From JADGGV01 sp035715725 (GTDB lineage: Bacteria > Gemmatimonadota > Gemmatimonadetes > Longimicrobiales > RSA9), in the NCBI GenBank assembly GCA_035715725.1, contig DASTKT010000217.1:1-43878 (forward strand): a stretch of DNA of 43,878 nt. The letters run 5' to 3'. The notes beneath the pieces were generated by a model. That model searched no databases, had not been told where the DNA came from, and was given only the letters and a program-made list of their open reading frames with translations. A program made the translations under genes and the position numbers. Numbering within the stretch: the first letter of the stretch is position 1; every line of letters starts with the position of its first letter. Positions 25,827 to 33,838 of the stretch are shown one piece after another.

Positions 25827-26820
25827 GGTCGTGTCCACGGTGGTCGCGCCGCCGCTCGGCGACGTGGAGCTGCTGGATCGCGCGCGGGCCGTCGTGCGGG
25901 CGGAGGCCGAGGCCCTCGCGGTCCTGGAGCACCGCATCGGCGATGCGTTCCTGGAGTCCGTCCGACTCGTCGCGGAGGCCCGCGGCCGGGTGGTCGTGAG
26001 CGGGGTGGGGAAGAGCGGGATCATCGGCCGGAAGATCGCGGCCACGCTGACCTCGACCGGGACGCCAGCGACGTTCCTGCACCCGGTGGAGGGGCTGCAC
26101 GGCGACCTCGGCATCGTGGGCGCGGAGGACGTGGCGATCCTGATCTCGAAGAGCGGCGAGTCGGAGGAGCTCGGTGCGCTGCTCGGCTACCTGGCGCGTC
26201 TGGGCGTGCCGGTCGTGGCCATGACCGGGCGAACCGGCTCGAGCCTGGCGCGGGCCGCCCGGGTGGTCCTCGACTGCTCCGTGGCGCAGGAGGCGTGTCC
26301 CTTCGATCTCGCGCCCACCACGTCCACCACCGTGACGGCGGCGCTGGGCGATGCGCTGGCCGTCGCGCTGCTGCTCCGCAAAGGCTTCACGCGCGAGGAC
26401 TTCGCTCGGCTGCATCCGGGCGGCGCGCTGGGCCGGAAGTTGACGCTCCGCGTCGGCGACCTGATGCTGACCCAGGACATCCCGTGGCTCGGCGTCGACG
26501 GCACTATGCGCGAATGCGTCGTGCTCCTCGCGGAAAAGCGTGGGACCGTTCCGATACTCGATGATGCGCGCCGCGTCGTCGGCGTGGTCACGGCGGGGGA
26601 TCTGACCCGGCTCATGGAGCGGGAGGCGGACTTCATGGCGGTTCCGGTCGTGAGCGTCATGACGCGCTCGCCGAAGCTGTGCGAGGCGGAGCTCCTGGCG
26701 GCGGCGGCCGTCCATCAGATGGAGACGTTCGGGATCATGGCGCTTCCAGTGGTCGACGCGGAGCGCCGACTGATCGGAATCGTCCACTTGCACGATCTTT
26801 TGCGCGCCGGCGCGGTATGA
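25816..26820 (+). CDS. kdsD: Arabinose-5-phosphate isomerase
   Basis: This 334-residue enzyme isomerises ribulose 5-phosphate to arabinose 5-phosphate, the first Kdo-specific step. The SIS domain covers about residues 44-180, with SGVGKSG (62-68), His89 and His95 in FLHPVEGLHGDLG and SKSGES (111-116). HPGGALG (200-206) links to two CBS domains (about 215-270 and 278-332), the standard KdsD/GutQ architecture. AGGGAG about eleven bases before the ATG acts as ribosome-binding site. With kdsA, kdsB and kdsC it completes the cytoplasmic Kdo pathway in one operon. Confidence 0.95.
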   Translation: MALEVVSTVVAPPLGDVELLDRARAVVRAEAEALAVLEHRIGDAFLESVRLVAEARGRVVVSGVGKSGIIGRKIAATLTSTGTPATFLHPVEGLHGDLGIVGAEDVAILISKSGESEELGALLGYLARLGVPVVAMTGRTGSSLARAARVVLDCSVAQEACPFDLAPTTSTTVTAALGDALAVALLLRKGFTREDFARLHPGGALGRKLTLRVGDLMLTQDIPWLGVDGTMRECVVLLAEKRGTVPILDDARRVVGVVTAGDLTRLMEREADFMAVPVVSVMTRSPKLCEAELLAAAAVHQMETFGIMALPVVDAERRLIGIVHLHDLLRAGAV

Positions 26821-27371
26821 TGCGTATCATGAGAGAGCGGCTGCTCGCAGTGGGGGTCATCGTGGCGCTGAGCGGCTGCGGCCAGGGGAGCACGGCCCCG
26901 GTCGCGTCCGGTCAGTTCCGGGATCTGCCGTCCGATCACGTGATGATCGACGTGCGCCACTACCTGACGGACGACGGCATCCGCCGGGGGGTCATGAACG
27001 CGGACACCGCGTACGTCTTCATCGACTCGGCCAAGGTGAACCTGCGCAAGGTGCACCTGCTGCTCTACGGCGCGACGGGCACGGAGGTGGCGAACCTCGT
27101 CTCCCGGACCGGCGAGCTGAACCAGCGCAACAACGTGATGGTGGCCCGCGGGAACGTCGTGCTGGTGGCGCGGGAGGGCGCACGGCGGATCGAGACCGAG
27201 GAGCTGCACTACGACCCGAACATGCACCGGATCTGGAGCACGGTCACGACCACCATGCAGCAGAACGGGACGCGAATCACCGGGGACGGCTTCACGGCCG
27301 ACGACCAGATGCAGAACATCCAGGTGACGCGCCCGCACGGGAAGGTCTCGGGAATGAAGGTGACCTTCTGA
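26817..27371 (+). CDS. lptC: LPS export protein LptC (lipoprotein-like)
   Basis: This protein of about 184 residues matches LptC, which links the LptBFG transporter to the periplasmic LptA bridge. The N-terminus has a basic stretch, a short hydrophobic core and a lipobox LSGC with Cys21. This organism therefore appears to anchor LptC by lipid rather than by a transmembrane helix as in E. coli. The remaining chain is beta-rich with the LptC-type pattern around VNLRKVHLLLYGATGTEVANL. Starts at 26817, 26820 and 26829 are all in frame; 26817 gives an ATGA overlap with kdsD. lptA overlaps its stop by one base. Confidence 0.85.
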   Translation: MMRIMRERLLAVGVIVALSGCGQGSTAPVASGQFRDLPSDHVMIDVRHYLTDDGIRRGVMNADTAYVFIDSAKVNLRKVHLLLYGATGTEVANLVSRTGELNQRNNVMVARGNVVLVAREGARRIETEELHYDPNMHRIWSTVTTTMQQNGTRITGDGFTADDQMQNIQVTRPHGKVSGMKVTF

Positions 27372-28846
27372 TGCGCGTCCTCACGGGCCTGGCCGGGGCG
27401 GTGCTGCTGGTCGTCCTGCCCACGGCCGCGGCGGCGCAGGAGTGCAACCTCTCCTCCGGTCAGCTCAACCAGGTCGGGACCGGCACGCCGCAGGAGATGA
27501 TCTTCATCGGCGGCGGGGTGACCTTCACCTGCCCGGACGGCAAGGTCATCAAGTCGGACAGCGCCGTGATCGTGAAGGCGACGGAGCAGCGCTTCCTGAT
27601 CGGCCACGCGTACTACGCGGATGCCGAGAAGGCGCTCTCGGCCGACCGGATCAACTACTTCGCGCGGGAGAAGCACCTGAACGCGCAGCTCGCCGTCGTG
27701 CTGAACGACCGGGTGAACGGCGCCACGATCCAGGGGGATTACCTGGACTACTACATGGCGAACGGTCCGCAGACGCCGTCGCGCACCTACGTCTACGGCG
27801 GCCGCCCGCACGCGGTGCTGCGAGCGAGGCCGGCGGCCGATGGCGCGCCTCCGGCGGACACGACCTCCACGCTCGTCGACGCCGACCGCATGGAGATCCA
27901 GGGCCAGAACTCGTTCCACGCCATGGGCAACGTGGCGCTGATCCGCGGCCCCATGAAGGGCGCCGCCTCCGAGATCGAGTACGCGCCGTCGGACAACCGG
28001 GTGCGGCTCACCGGCAACGCCCGGATCGAGGGCGAGAACTACACGCTGAACGGCGGCACGCTGGATGGCACCCTGGCCGGCAACACGTTCAAGGACGTGA
28101 CCGCCACGTATCAGGCGCAGCTCCAGTCGCAGGACCTGACCGTGAAGGGCTCGACGGTGGCCATCGCGTTCAGGGACGGCCAGGTCGAACGGCTGGTCGC
28201 GCTCAGCCCGGACCGGGCCAAGCGGACCGCCACGGATGGCGCCGGGCTGGCCGAGGCGACATCGAAGGAGTTCAAGCTCGTCGCCGATTCGATCGACGCG
28301 CTGGCGCCGCTCCAGAAGCTGGAGAAGGTCGTGGCCGTCGGAAAAGCCTACGGCGAGCGGGAGAACGACTCGATCAAGGTGAAGCTCCCGGAGATCGTCT
28401 CGAAGGACTGGCTGCGCGGCGATACGATCGTCGCCACCTTCGCGGCGGCCAAGCCGAGAGCCGCGAAGGCGAACGGCAAGGCCAATGGCAAGGCGAACGG
28501 CGCCGCCAAGGCGGTGCCGCAGCGCGCCCCGGCGGACACGGCCGAGCGCGTGCTGGAGCGCATCGTCGCCAGCGGCGGGGCGGTGCCGGCCAGCTCGGCG
28601 TACCGGATCATCGACGAGAAGCAGCCGGGCGGGGTGCCGGCGGTGAACTACATCCTTGCGAAGCGGATCGGTGTCGCGTTCCGGGACGGGGACGTGCACG
28701 AGGTGCAGGCCGAGGGGCAGATCCGCGGGATCCACCTCGAGCCGACCCCGCCCCCGGCCAAGCCGAAGACGGACGAGAAGGCGAAGCCGACGTCGAACTC
28801 GGTGGCGCGCTCGCCGGCCGCGGCGCAGGGGAGCCGCAAGCCATGA
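27371..28846 (+). CDS. lptA: OstA/LptA-family periplasmic protein, unusually long
   Basis: This 491-residue exported protein has a clear signal peptide (cleavage near AAAAQ-EC) and an OstA/LptA-like beta-jellyroll pattern with repeated motifs (KSDSAVIV, ALSADRINYFAREK, MEIQGQNSFHAMGNVAL, MKGAASEIEYAP). LptA of E. coli is about 185 residues, so this chain holds extra OstA-like repeats. It also has a low-complexity Lys-Ala-Asn-Gly linker near residues 365-378 and a Pro/Lys-rich C-terminus. Its place between lptC and lptB argues for the LPS bridge role. It may combine an LptA function with an added periplasmic part. lptB overlaps its end by an ATGA junction. Confidence 0.8.
   Translation: MRVLTGLAGAVLLVVLPTAAAAQECNLSSGQLNQVGTGTPQEMIFIGGGVTFTCPDGKVIKSDSAVIVKATEQRFLIGHAYYADAEKALSADRINYFAREKHLNAQLAVVLNDRVNGATIQGDYLDYYMANGPQTPSRTYVYGGRPHAVLRARPAADGAPPADTTSTLVDADRMEIQGQNSFHAMGNVALIRGPMKGAASEIEYAPSDNRVRLTGNARIEGENYTLNGGTLDGTLAGNTFKDVTATYQAQLQSQDLTVKGSTVAIAFRDGQVERLVALSPDRAKRTATDGAGLAEATSKEFKLVADSIDALAPLQKLEKVVAVGKAYGERENDSIKVKLPEIVSKDWLRGDTIVATFAAAKPRAAKANGKANGKANGAAKAVPQRAPADTAERVLERIVASGGAVPASSAYRIIDEKQPGGVPAVNYILAKRIGVAFRDGDVHEVQAEGQIRGIHLEPTPPPAKPKTDEKAKPTSNSVARSPAAAQGSRKP
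28466..28501 (+). repeat. Three tandem 12-base repeats encoding KANG
   Basis: Units at 28466-28477, 28478-28489 and 28490-28501 differ by only two bases (GCG/GCC and AAC/AAT) and encode Lys-Ala-Asn-Gly three times inside the OstA/LptA-type protein. The repeat forms a flexible linker and may vary in copy number between strains. Confidence 0.8.
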
Positions 28847-30069
28847 AGACGGCACCGGTCCTCGACCTGGCCCGCGGGCTCCGCCCGCACGAGGCGTCCA
28901 CCGGCCTCGCCGTGAGGGAACTGGTCCGTCGCGCCGACGCGGCGGGCGCGGTCGACCGCGGCGAGTGGCTGGCCGCCGTGCGGAACGCGCGGACGGCGGT
29001 CCTGCCGAGCGGCGCGGACAGCGGCGCGCGCGCGGCGGCCGGCGATTTCGGCTCGGTGGAGACGCTGGCCCGATACCTCGAGGAGCACGTGCTCGCGCGA
29101 CTCGAATCGCTGGGCATCGCGGGGCGGGAGCCCGCCGGTGATGCCTGGGAGCGGGTGCGCTTCGCGCCGGACGTCTGGCGGGAGCTCGCGGCGCAGCGGG
29201 AGGCTGTCGTGGCCGAGCTCGACGTCGCGGTAAGGAATTTGCTTGAAGAGGGAGAGCGCCGGGCCACATCACCGCTCACCACCGAGGGTGGCACCGTGCC
29301 GCCCGGCGGCAGCACGCTCGAGGCCAGCGGCCTGGTCAAGGTGTTCCGCAAGCGCCGGGTCGTGAACCAGGTCGACGTCCGCGTCACGCAGGGGGAGATC
29401 GTCGGGTTGCTCGGCCCGAACGGAGCGGGGAAGACGACGACGTTCTACATGATGGTCGGGCTGATCCGGCCGGATGGCGGGCGGGTCTTCCTCGATGACG
29501 CGGAGCTGACGGATACGCCGATGTTCAAGCGAGCGCGGAAAGGGATCGGCTATCTGGCGCAGGAGCCGTCGATCTTCCGCCGCCTGACGGTGGAGCAGAA
29601 CATCATGGCGATCCTCGAGACGCTGCACCTGCCGCGGGCGGAACGGAAGCGCCGCCTCGAGGCGCTCCTGGACGAACTCGGCCTGAAGCATCTGCGGAAC
29701 GCGAAGGCGTACTCGCTCTCCGGCGGCGAGCGGCGGCGGCTGGAGATCACGCGGGCGCTCGTGAGCGAGCCGAAGTTCATGTTGCTGGACGAGCCGTTCG
29801 CGGGGGTGGACCCGATCGCGGTCCACGACATCCAGCAGATCGTGGCGGGGCTCCGGCACCGCGGCATCGGCGTCATCATCACGGACCACAACGTCGAGCA
29901 GACCCTCGACATCGTGGACCGGGCCTACATCATGTACGACGGGCGCGTGCGGGTCTCGGGTACGGTCGCCGAGCTCGTCTGGAACGACGAGGTCGCGGAG
30001 ATCTACTTTGGACCGACACTGACCGCCCGAATGCGCGAACGCTACCGTCGACCCGAACTGGTAGTCTGA
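28843..30069 (+). CDS. lptB: LPS export ABC ATPase LptB with an N-terminal extension
   Basis: The C-terminal 250 residues are a typical LptB, the ATPase that powers LPS extraction by LptFG. Walker A GPNGAGKTT is at 191-199, the Q-loop with QEPSIFRRLTV at 240-250, signature LSGGE at 292-296, Walker B ending in Asp316-Glu317, and switch His349. The frame continues upstream without a stop to an ATG at 28843 that makes an ATGA overlap with lptA, giving 408 residues. The extra 150 residues look mainly helical, keep high-GC third positions, and match no domain I recognise. A shorter product from GTG 29296 (257 residues, near normal LptB length) is the alternative. rpoN follows with a one-base overlap, a common lptB-rpoN order. 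Confidence 0.9.
   Translation: MKTAPVLDLARGLRPHEASTGLAVRELVRRADAAGAVDRGEWLAAVRNARTAVLPSGADSGARAAAGDFGSVETLARYLEEHVLARLESLGIAGREPAGDAWERVRFAPDVWRELAAQREAVVAELDVAVRNLLEEGERRATSPLTTEGGTVPPGGSTLEASGLVKVFRKRRVVNQVDVRVTQGEIVGLLGPNGAGKTTTFYMMVGLIRPDGGRVFLDDAELTDTPMFKRARKGIGYLAQEPSIFRRLTVEQNIMAILETLHLPRAERKRRLEALLDELGLKHLRNAKAYSLSGGERRRLEITRALVSEPKFMLLDEPFAGVDPIAVHDIQQIVAGLRHRGIGVIITDHNVEQTLDIVDRAYIMYDGRVRVSGTVAELVWNDEVAEIYFGPTLTARMRERYRRPELVV
29227..29243 (+). promoter_or_regulatory. Possible sigma-54 promoter upstream of lptB core and rpoN
   Basis: GG at 29229-29230 and GC at 29241-29242 are ten bases apart, the invariant -24/-12 spacing. The local sequence CGGTAAG-N4-TTGCT matches the TGGCACG-N4-TTGCW consensus at nine of twelve positions. 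It lies in a locally AT-richer stretch inside the N-terminal extension of lptB, 53 bases before GTG 29296. No enhancer-binding protein gene is nearby. Confidence 0.25.
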
Positions 30070-31544
30070 TGAGTATCAAGACCGGCCTGTACCAGGGCAC
30101 GCAGCTTAAACAGGAGATGAAGATCAATCCACGCCTGTACCAGGCGATGGATCTCCTGTACATGCCGCTCCTCGACCTCCAGCAGCACATCAAGCAGGAG
30201 CTGCTGAACAACCCCTTCCTGGACCTGGAGGAGCCCGCCGTCGCCGAAGACGAGGTAGCGCTCAAGGACCAGCAGAAGGAAAAGGAGGAGAAGGAGAAGG
30301 AGGAAGCGAAGGCGGACGAGATCGACTGGGAGGAGATCCTCCTGGACGGGTTCGAGGCCGGCGGCCGGCGCGCCGAGTACGAGGAGAAGGAGTACTACGA
30401 GCCGGTGTCGGTCGACACGCAGGACCTCTACGACCACCTGCGCGACCAGCTCGTGCTGATGCGGCTCTCCGAGCGGCAGATGCTGCTGGGCGACGAGATC
30501 ATCGGCAACATCGACGAGAACGGATACCTGACCTGCTCCGTCGACGAGGTCGTGGACGGGCTGAACGCGTGGCTGGAGGACGAGGGCGGGGCCTGGGCCG
30601 AGGACGGCCGGGCGCCGGCGCCGTTCGCGGTGAGTGAGGGCGAGGAGATGCTCCGGATCCTGCAGGGCTTCGACCCGCCGGGGATCGCCGCCCGCGACCT
30701 GCGCGAGTGCCTCATGCTTCAGCTCGAGGAGCAGGAGAAGGAAGACACGCTCGCCTACCGCATCGTGCGAGAGTACTTCGACCAGCTCATCAACCACCGC
30801 TGGTCGGAGATCTCGAAGGACCTCTCGATCACGCCGAAGGACGTGCAGTCGGCGGCGGACGAGGTGGCGAAGCTGGATCCGAAGCCCGGGCTCAAGCACG
30901 CCGGCCCCGCGGACAACTACATCATCGCCGACCTGATCGTCGAGAAGATCGACGGCGAGTACCTCGTCTTCCTGAACGACACGAGCCTGCCGCGGCTCAA
31001 GCTTTCCCGCGCATACCGGGAGATCGCGCGGGACAAGAACAAGTTCAAGGGGGAGAACAAGGAGTTCATCTCGAACAAGCTGAACAGCGCCAACTGGATG
31101 ATCCAGGCGATCGAGCAGCGGCGCCAGACGATGCTGAAGGTCATGAACTTCATCGTGGACCGGCAGCGCGAGTTCTTCGAGAAGGGCGTGCAGTACCTCA
31201 AGCCGCTGACGCTCCGGGAAGTGGCCGAGGTCATCAGCATGCACGAGTCCACGGTCTCCCGCGTCACGAACGAGAAGTACGTGCAGACGCCGCGCGGCGT
31301 GCTGCCGCTGAAGTTCTTCTTCTCGAGCGGGCTCTCGACGACGTCCGGCGAAGACGTGAGCGCTCGCGGGATCAAGGCGAAGATCCAGAAGCTCGTCTCC
31401 GAGGAGGAGGCGCGGCGCCCGCTCACCGACCAGGCGATCGTGAACATCCTGAAGGAGGAGGGGATCCAGATCGCCCGGCGTACGGTGGCGAAGTACCGCG
31501 ACCAGCTCGGGATCCTGTCCGCGCGGATGAGGAAGCGGGTCTAA
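30069..31544 (+). CDS. rpoN: RNA polymerase sigma-54 factor
   Basis: This 491-residue sigma factor directs RNA polymerase to -24/-12 promoters under AAA+ activators. Region I is at the N-terminus (residues 6-50, with QLKQEMKINPRLYQAMDLL). The acidic, Lys/Glu-rich region II covers about 54-110, and the core-binding part about 115-300. A helix-turn-helix lies near 381-402 (LREVAEVISMHESTVSRVTN) and the RpoN box ARRTVAKYRD at 469-478. All key parts are intact and length is typical. The start overlaps the lptB stop by one base, as in many proteobacteria. Confidence 0.97.
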   Translation: MSIKTGLYQGTQLKQEMKINPRLYQAMDLLYMPLLDLQQHIKQELLNNPFLDLEEPAVAEDEVALKDQQKEKEEKEKEEAKADEIDWEEILLDGFEAGGRRAEYEEKEYYEPVSVDTQDLYDHLRDQLVLMRLSERQMLLGDEIIGNIDENGYLTCSVDEVVDGLNAWLEDEGGAWAEDGRAPAPFAVSEGEEMLRILQGFDPPGIAARDLRECLMLQLEEQEKEDTLAYRIVREYFDQLINHRWSEISKDLSITPKDVQSAADEVAKLDPKPGLKHAGPADNYIIADLIVEKIDGEYLVFLNDTSLPRLKLSRAYREIARDKNKFKGENKEFISNKLNSANWMIQAIEQRRQTMLKVMNFIVDRQREFFEKGVQYLKPLTLREVAEVISMHESTVSRVTNEKYVQTPRGVLPLKFFFSSGLSTTSGEDVSARGIKAKIQKLVSEEEARRPLTDQAIVNILKEEGIQIARRTVAKYRDQLGILSARMRKRV

Positions 31545-31553
31545 GCCCGGGAA

Positions 31554-32570
31554 ATGGCCACAACCCCGCACGCGAAGACGCCTGCCGAAGAGTTGCGCCC
31601 CCCGCGCCGGGGGTGGCGCAACTTCGCCGTGATCGTCCCCGCCTACAACGAGGTCGAGAACATCCCGGAGCTCGTGGCGGAGCTGCGCGCCACGTTCGAG
31701 CGCTTCGAGATGGATGGCGAGGTGGTGCTGGTGGACGACGGCTCGACGGATGGGACCGGCGCGCGCGCCGCGGAGGAAGCCGCCCGCTGGCCGGCGCTCA
31801 GGGTCGTGCGCCACCGCCGCAACTTCGGCAAGACCGAGGCGATGGTCACGGGCGCCGAGGCGACCGACGCCGAGAACCTCGTCCTCTTCGACGCCGACCT
31901 CCAGCACGCGCCCGACGAGATCCCGCGCTTCCTCCAGAAGCTCGAGGAGGGATGGGACATCGTCACCGGCGTCAAGGTCGGCGCCTACCAGAAGCGGGCC
32001 GTCTCCTCGATCTACAACCGCCTCAGCCGACGCCTCTTCGACGTCCCGGTCTCCGACCTGAACTCGATGAAGGCGTTCCGCCGCGAGGTCCTCGACGAGG
32101 TGCACCTGCGGCACGACTGGCACCGCTTCTTCGTGGTGCTGGCCTACGCGCGCGGCTTCACCGTCACCGAGATCGACATCACGCTCTACCCGCGACGCCA
32201 CGGCGAGGCCAAGTTCTCCGGCCGGAAGCGGATCGTCGTCGGGCTGCTGGACCTCGTCTCCGTCGCGTTCTTCCTCTTCTTCTCCCGCAAGCCGCTGATC
32301 CTGTTCGGCGTCAGCGGGATCGTGATGGCCGGACTCGGCGTCGTGGTCGGCCTGGTCACGATCGTCCTGCGGATCCTGGAGTGGATGCCGGCGTTCGGCT
32401 TCCGCCCGCTCCTCTACCTCGTCATCCTCCTCGAGACGCTCGGGTTCCTGCTCTTCGGCTTCGGCTTTCTGGCGGAGCAGATCGCGCAGCAGCAGGCGGA
32501 TCTGGATGCCATCGAGCGGGAGCTGCGGCGCCGGAACGTGGCCGGCGAGCGCCCGGGGCCGCGGAAGTAG
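31554..32570 (+). CDS. GT2 family polyprenyl-phosphate glycosyltransferase with membrane tail
   Basis: This 338-residue GT-A fold transferase is of the dolichyl-phosphate/polyprenyl-phosphate type (ArnC/GtrB-like). DDGSTDG at 61-67 and the DAD metal motif at 113-115 are intact. Hydrophobic segments at about 229-245, 250-272 and 285-306 anchor it. The last 30 residues look like a short amphipathic helix. The family moves a sugar from a nucleotide donor to a lipid phosphate on the cytoplasmic face. The sugar cannot be deduced. It starts nine bases after rpoN and heads the glycan gene block. Confidence 0.87.
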   Translation: MATTPHAKTPAEELRPPRRGWRNFAVIVPAYNEVENIPELVAELRATFERFEMDGEVVLVDDGSTDGTGARAAEEAARWPALRVVRHRRNFGKTEAMVTGAEATDAENLVLFDADLQHAPDEIPRFLQKLEEGWDIVTGVKVGAYQKRAVSSIYNRLSRRLFDVPVSDLNSMKAFRREVLDEVHLRHDWHRFFVVLAYARGFTVTEIDITLYPRRHGEAKFSGRKRIVVGLLDLVSVAFFLFFSRKPLILFGVSGIVMAGLGVVVGLVTIVLRILEWMPAFGFRPLLYLVILLETLGFLLFGFGFLAEQIAQQQADLDAIERELRRRNVAGERPGPRK

Positions 32571-32618
32571 CGCTTGCGGCGCCAGTCATAAGGTGTGACG
32601 AGATAGGAACATCGAGCC

Positions 32619-32681
32619 ATGTACCTCAAGCGATTTCTGGAGAGCGCCCCGAGGCGGATCTCGCGGCGGGGGTGGCCGTGA
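32619..32681 (+). CDS. Possible 20-residue leader peptide before wecB
   Basis: An ATG at 32619 opens a 20-codon frame encoding a basic peptide (MYLKRFLESAPRRISRRGWP). Its TGA overlaps the wecB GTG as GTGA. It lies in the 107-base gap after the GT2 gene, in a stretch with more AT than its surroundings. Coupled translation into wecB is possible. No homologue is recognised, and chance is a fair alternative. Confidence 0.25.
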   Translation: MYLKRFLESAPRRISRRGWP

Positions 32682-33838
32682 GCGCGCCCGCGCGGGTGCT
32701 GGTCGTCATCGGGACCCGGCCGGAAGGGATCAAGCTCGCGCCGGTCGTCGAGGCGCTCCGGCGCGAGCCGGGCGTGGAGCCCCGCGTCGCGCTGACGGGC
32801 CAGCACACGGACCTGCTGGACCAGGTGCTCGACGTCTTCCGGCTCGGCGTCGACTGGGACCTCGGGATCATGCGGGAGGGGCAGGACCTCTACGACGTCG
32901 CCGCTGGGTGCCTGAGCGGGCTGCGCGACGTCTACCGGGAGTTCCGGCCCGATCTCGTGCTGGTGCAGGGCGACACCGCGACGGTGTTCTTCGGCGGCCT
33001 CGTCGCCTTCTTCGAGCGCACGCGAGTCGGGCACGTGGAGGCAGGGCTCCGGAGCGGCGACAAATGGCGCCCGTACCCGGAGGAGGTCTTCCGGCGGCTG
33101 ACCGGCGTCGTGACGGACCTGCACTTCGCGCCGACGGCGGAGGCCCGGCGGAACCTGCTCGCGGAGGGGGTCGATCCGGCGCACGTGTTCCTGACCGGCA
33201 ATACGGTCGTCGACGCGCTGGGGGAGGTTGCGGCGCGGAATCCGGGGGTCGGCGATCCGACGCTGCGGGAGGTGCTGGTGGACCGTCGGCGGCTCGTGCT
33301 GGTGACGGCGCACCGGCGCGAGTCCTTCGGCGCGCCGCTGCGAGAGGCGTTCGGCGCGATCCGGGAGCTGGCCGACCGGCACGAAGATCTGGTGGTGCTG
33401 TACCCGGTGCACCCGAACCCGAACGTGGTCGGGCCGGCACGGGAGCTCCTGAGCGGGCATCCGCGCATCCACCTGACGGCGCCGCTGGGGTACCTCGACC
33501 TCGTGCAGGCGCTGCGGCACTCCACGCTCGTGCTGACGGACTCCGGGGGGATCCAGGAGGAGGCGCCGACGTTCGGCACGCCGGTGCTGGTGCTGCGGGA
33601 GGTGACGGAGCGTCCGGAGGGCGTTCGTGCCGGCGTGGCACGCCTGGTGGGGACGGACCGGGAAAAGATCCTGCGCAACGCCGAGGATCTCCTCGGCGAC
33701 GCGGCGACCCGTGAGCGGATGGCTGCCGCCCGGAACCCCTACGGGGATGGGCGGGCCGCCGAGCGCATCGCCGACATCGTCGCGCACGAGCTGACGGGGC
33801 GGCCGCGGCGGACACGCGACTGGGAGCCTCCGGCGTGA
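32678..33838 (+). CDS. wecB: UDP-N-acetylglucosamine 2-epimerase (non-hydrolysing)
   Basis: This 386-residue enzyme interconverts UDP-GlcNAc and UDP-ManNAc and supplies ManNAc for surface glycans. GTRPEGIKLAPV near the N-terminus, Asp99 in VQGDTATVF, Glu121 in HVEAGLRS, Glu135 in PYPEEV, His212 in TAHRRESFG, and TDSGGIQEEA (287-296) reproduce the WecB/MnaA active site. The GTG at 32678 overlaps the small leader frame (GTGA). GTG 32672 is also in frame. The 3' end overlaps the GT4 gene by GTGA. Confidence 0.93.
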   Translation: MSAPARVLVVIGTRPEGIKLAPVVEALRREPGVEPRVALTGQHTDLLDQVLDVFRLGVDWDLGIMREGQDLYDVAAGCLSGLRDVYREFRPDLVLVQGDTATVFFGGLVAFFERTRVGHVEAGLRSGDKWRPYPEEVFRRLTGVVTDLHFAPTAEARRNLLAEGVDPAHVFLTGNTVVDALGEVAARNPGVGDPTLREVLVDRRRLVLVTAHRRESFGAPLREAFGAIRELADRHEDLVVLYPVHPNPNVVGPARELLSGHPRIHLTAPLGYLDLVQALRHSTLVLTDSGGIQEEAPTFGTPVLVLREVTERPEGVRAGVARLVGTDREKILRNAEDLLGDAATRERMAAARNPYGDGRAAERIADIVAHELTGRPRRTRDWEPPA

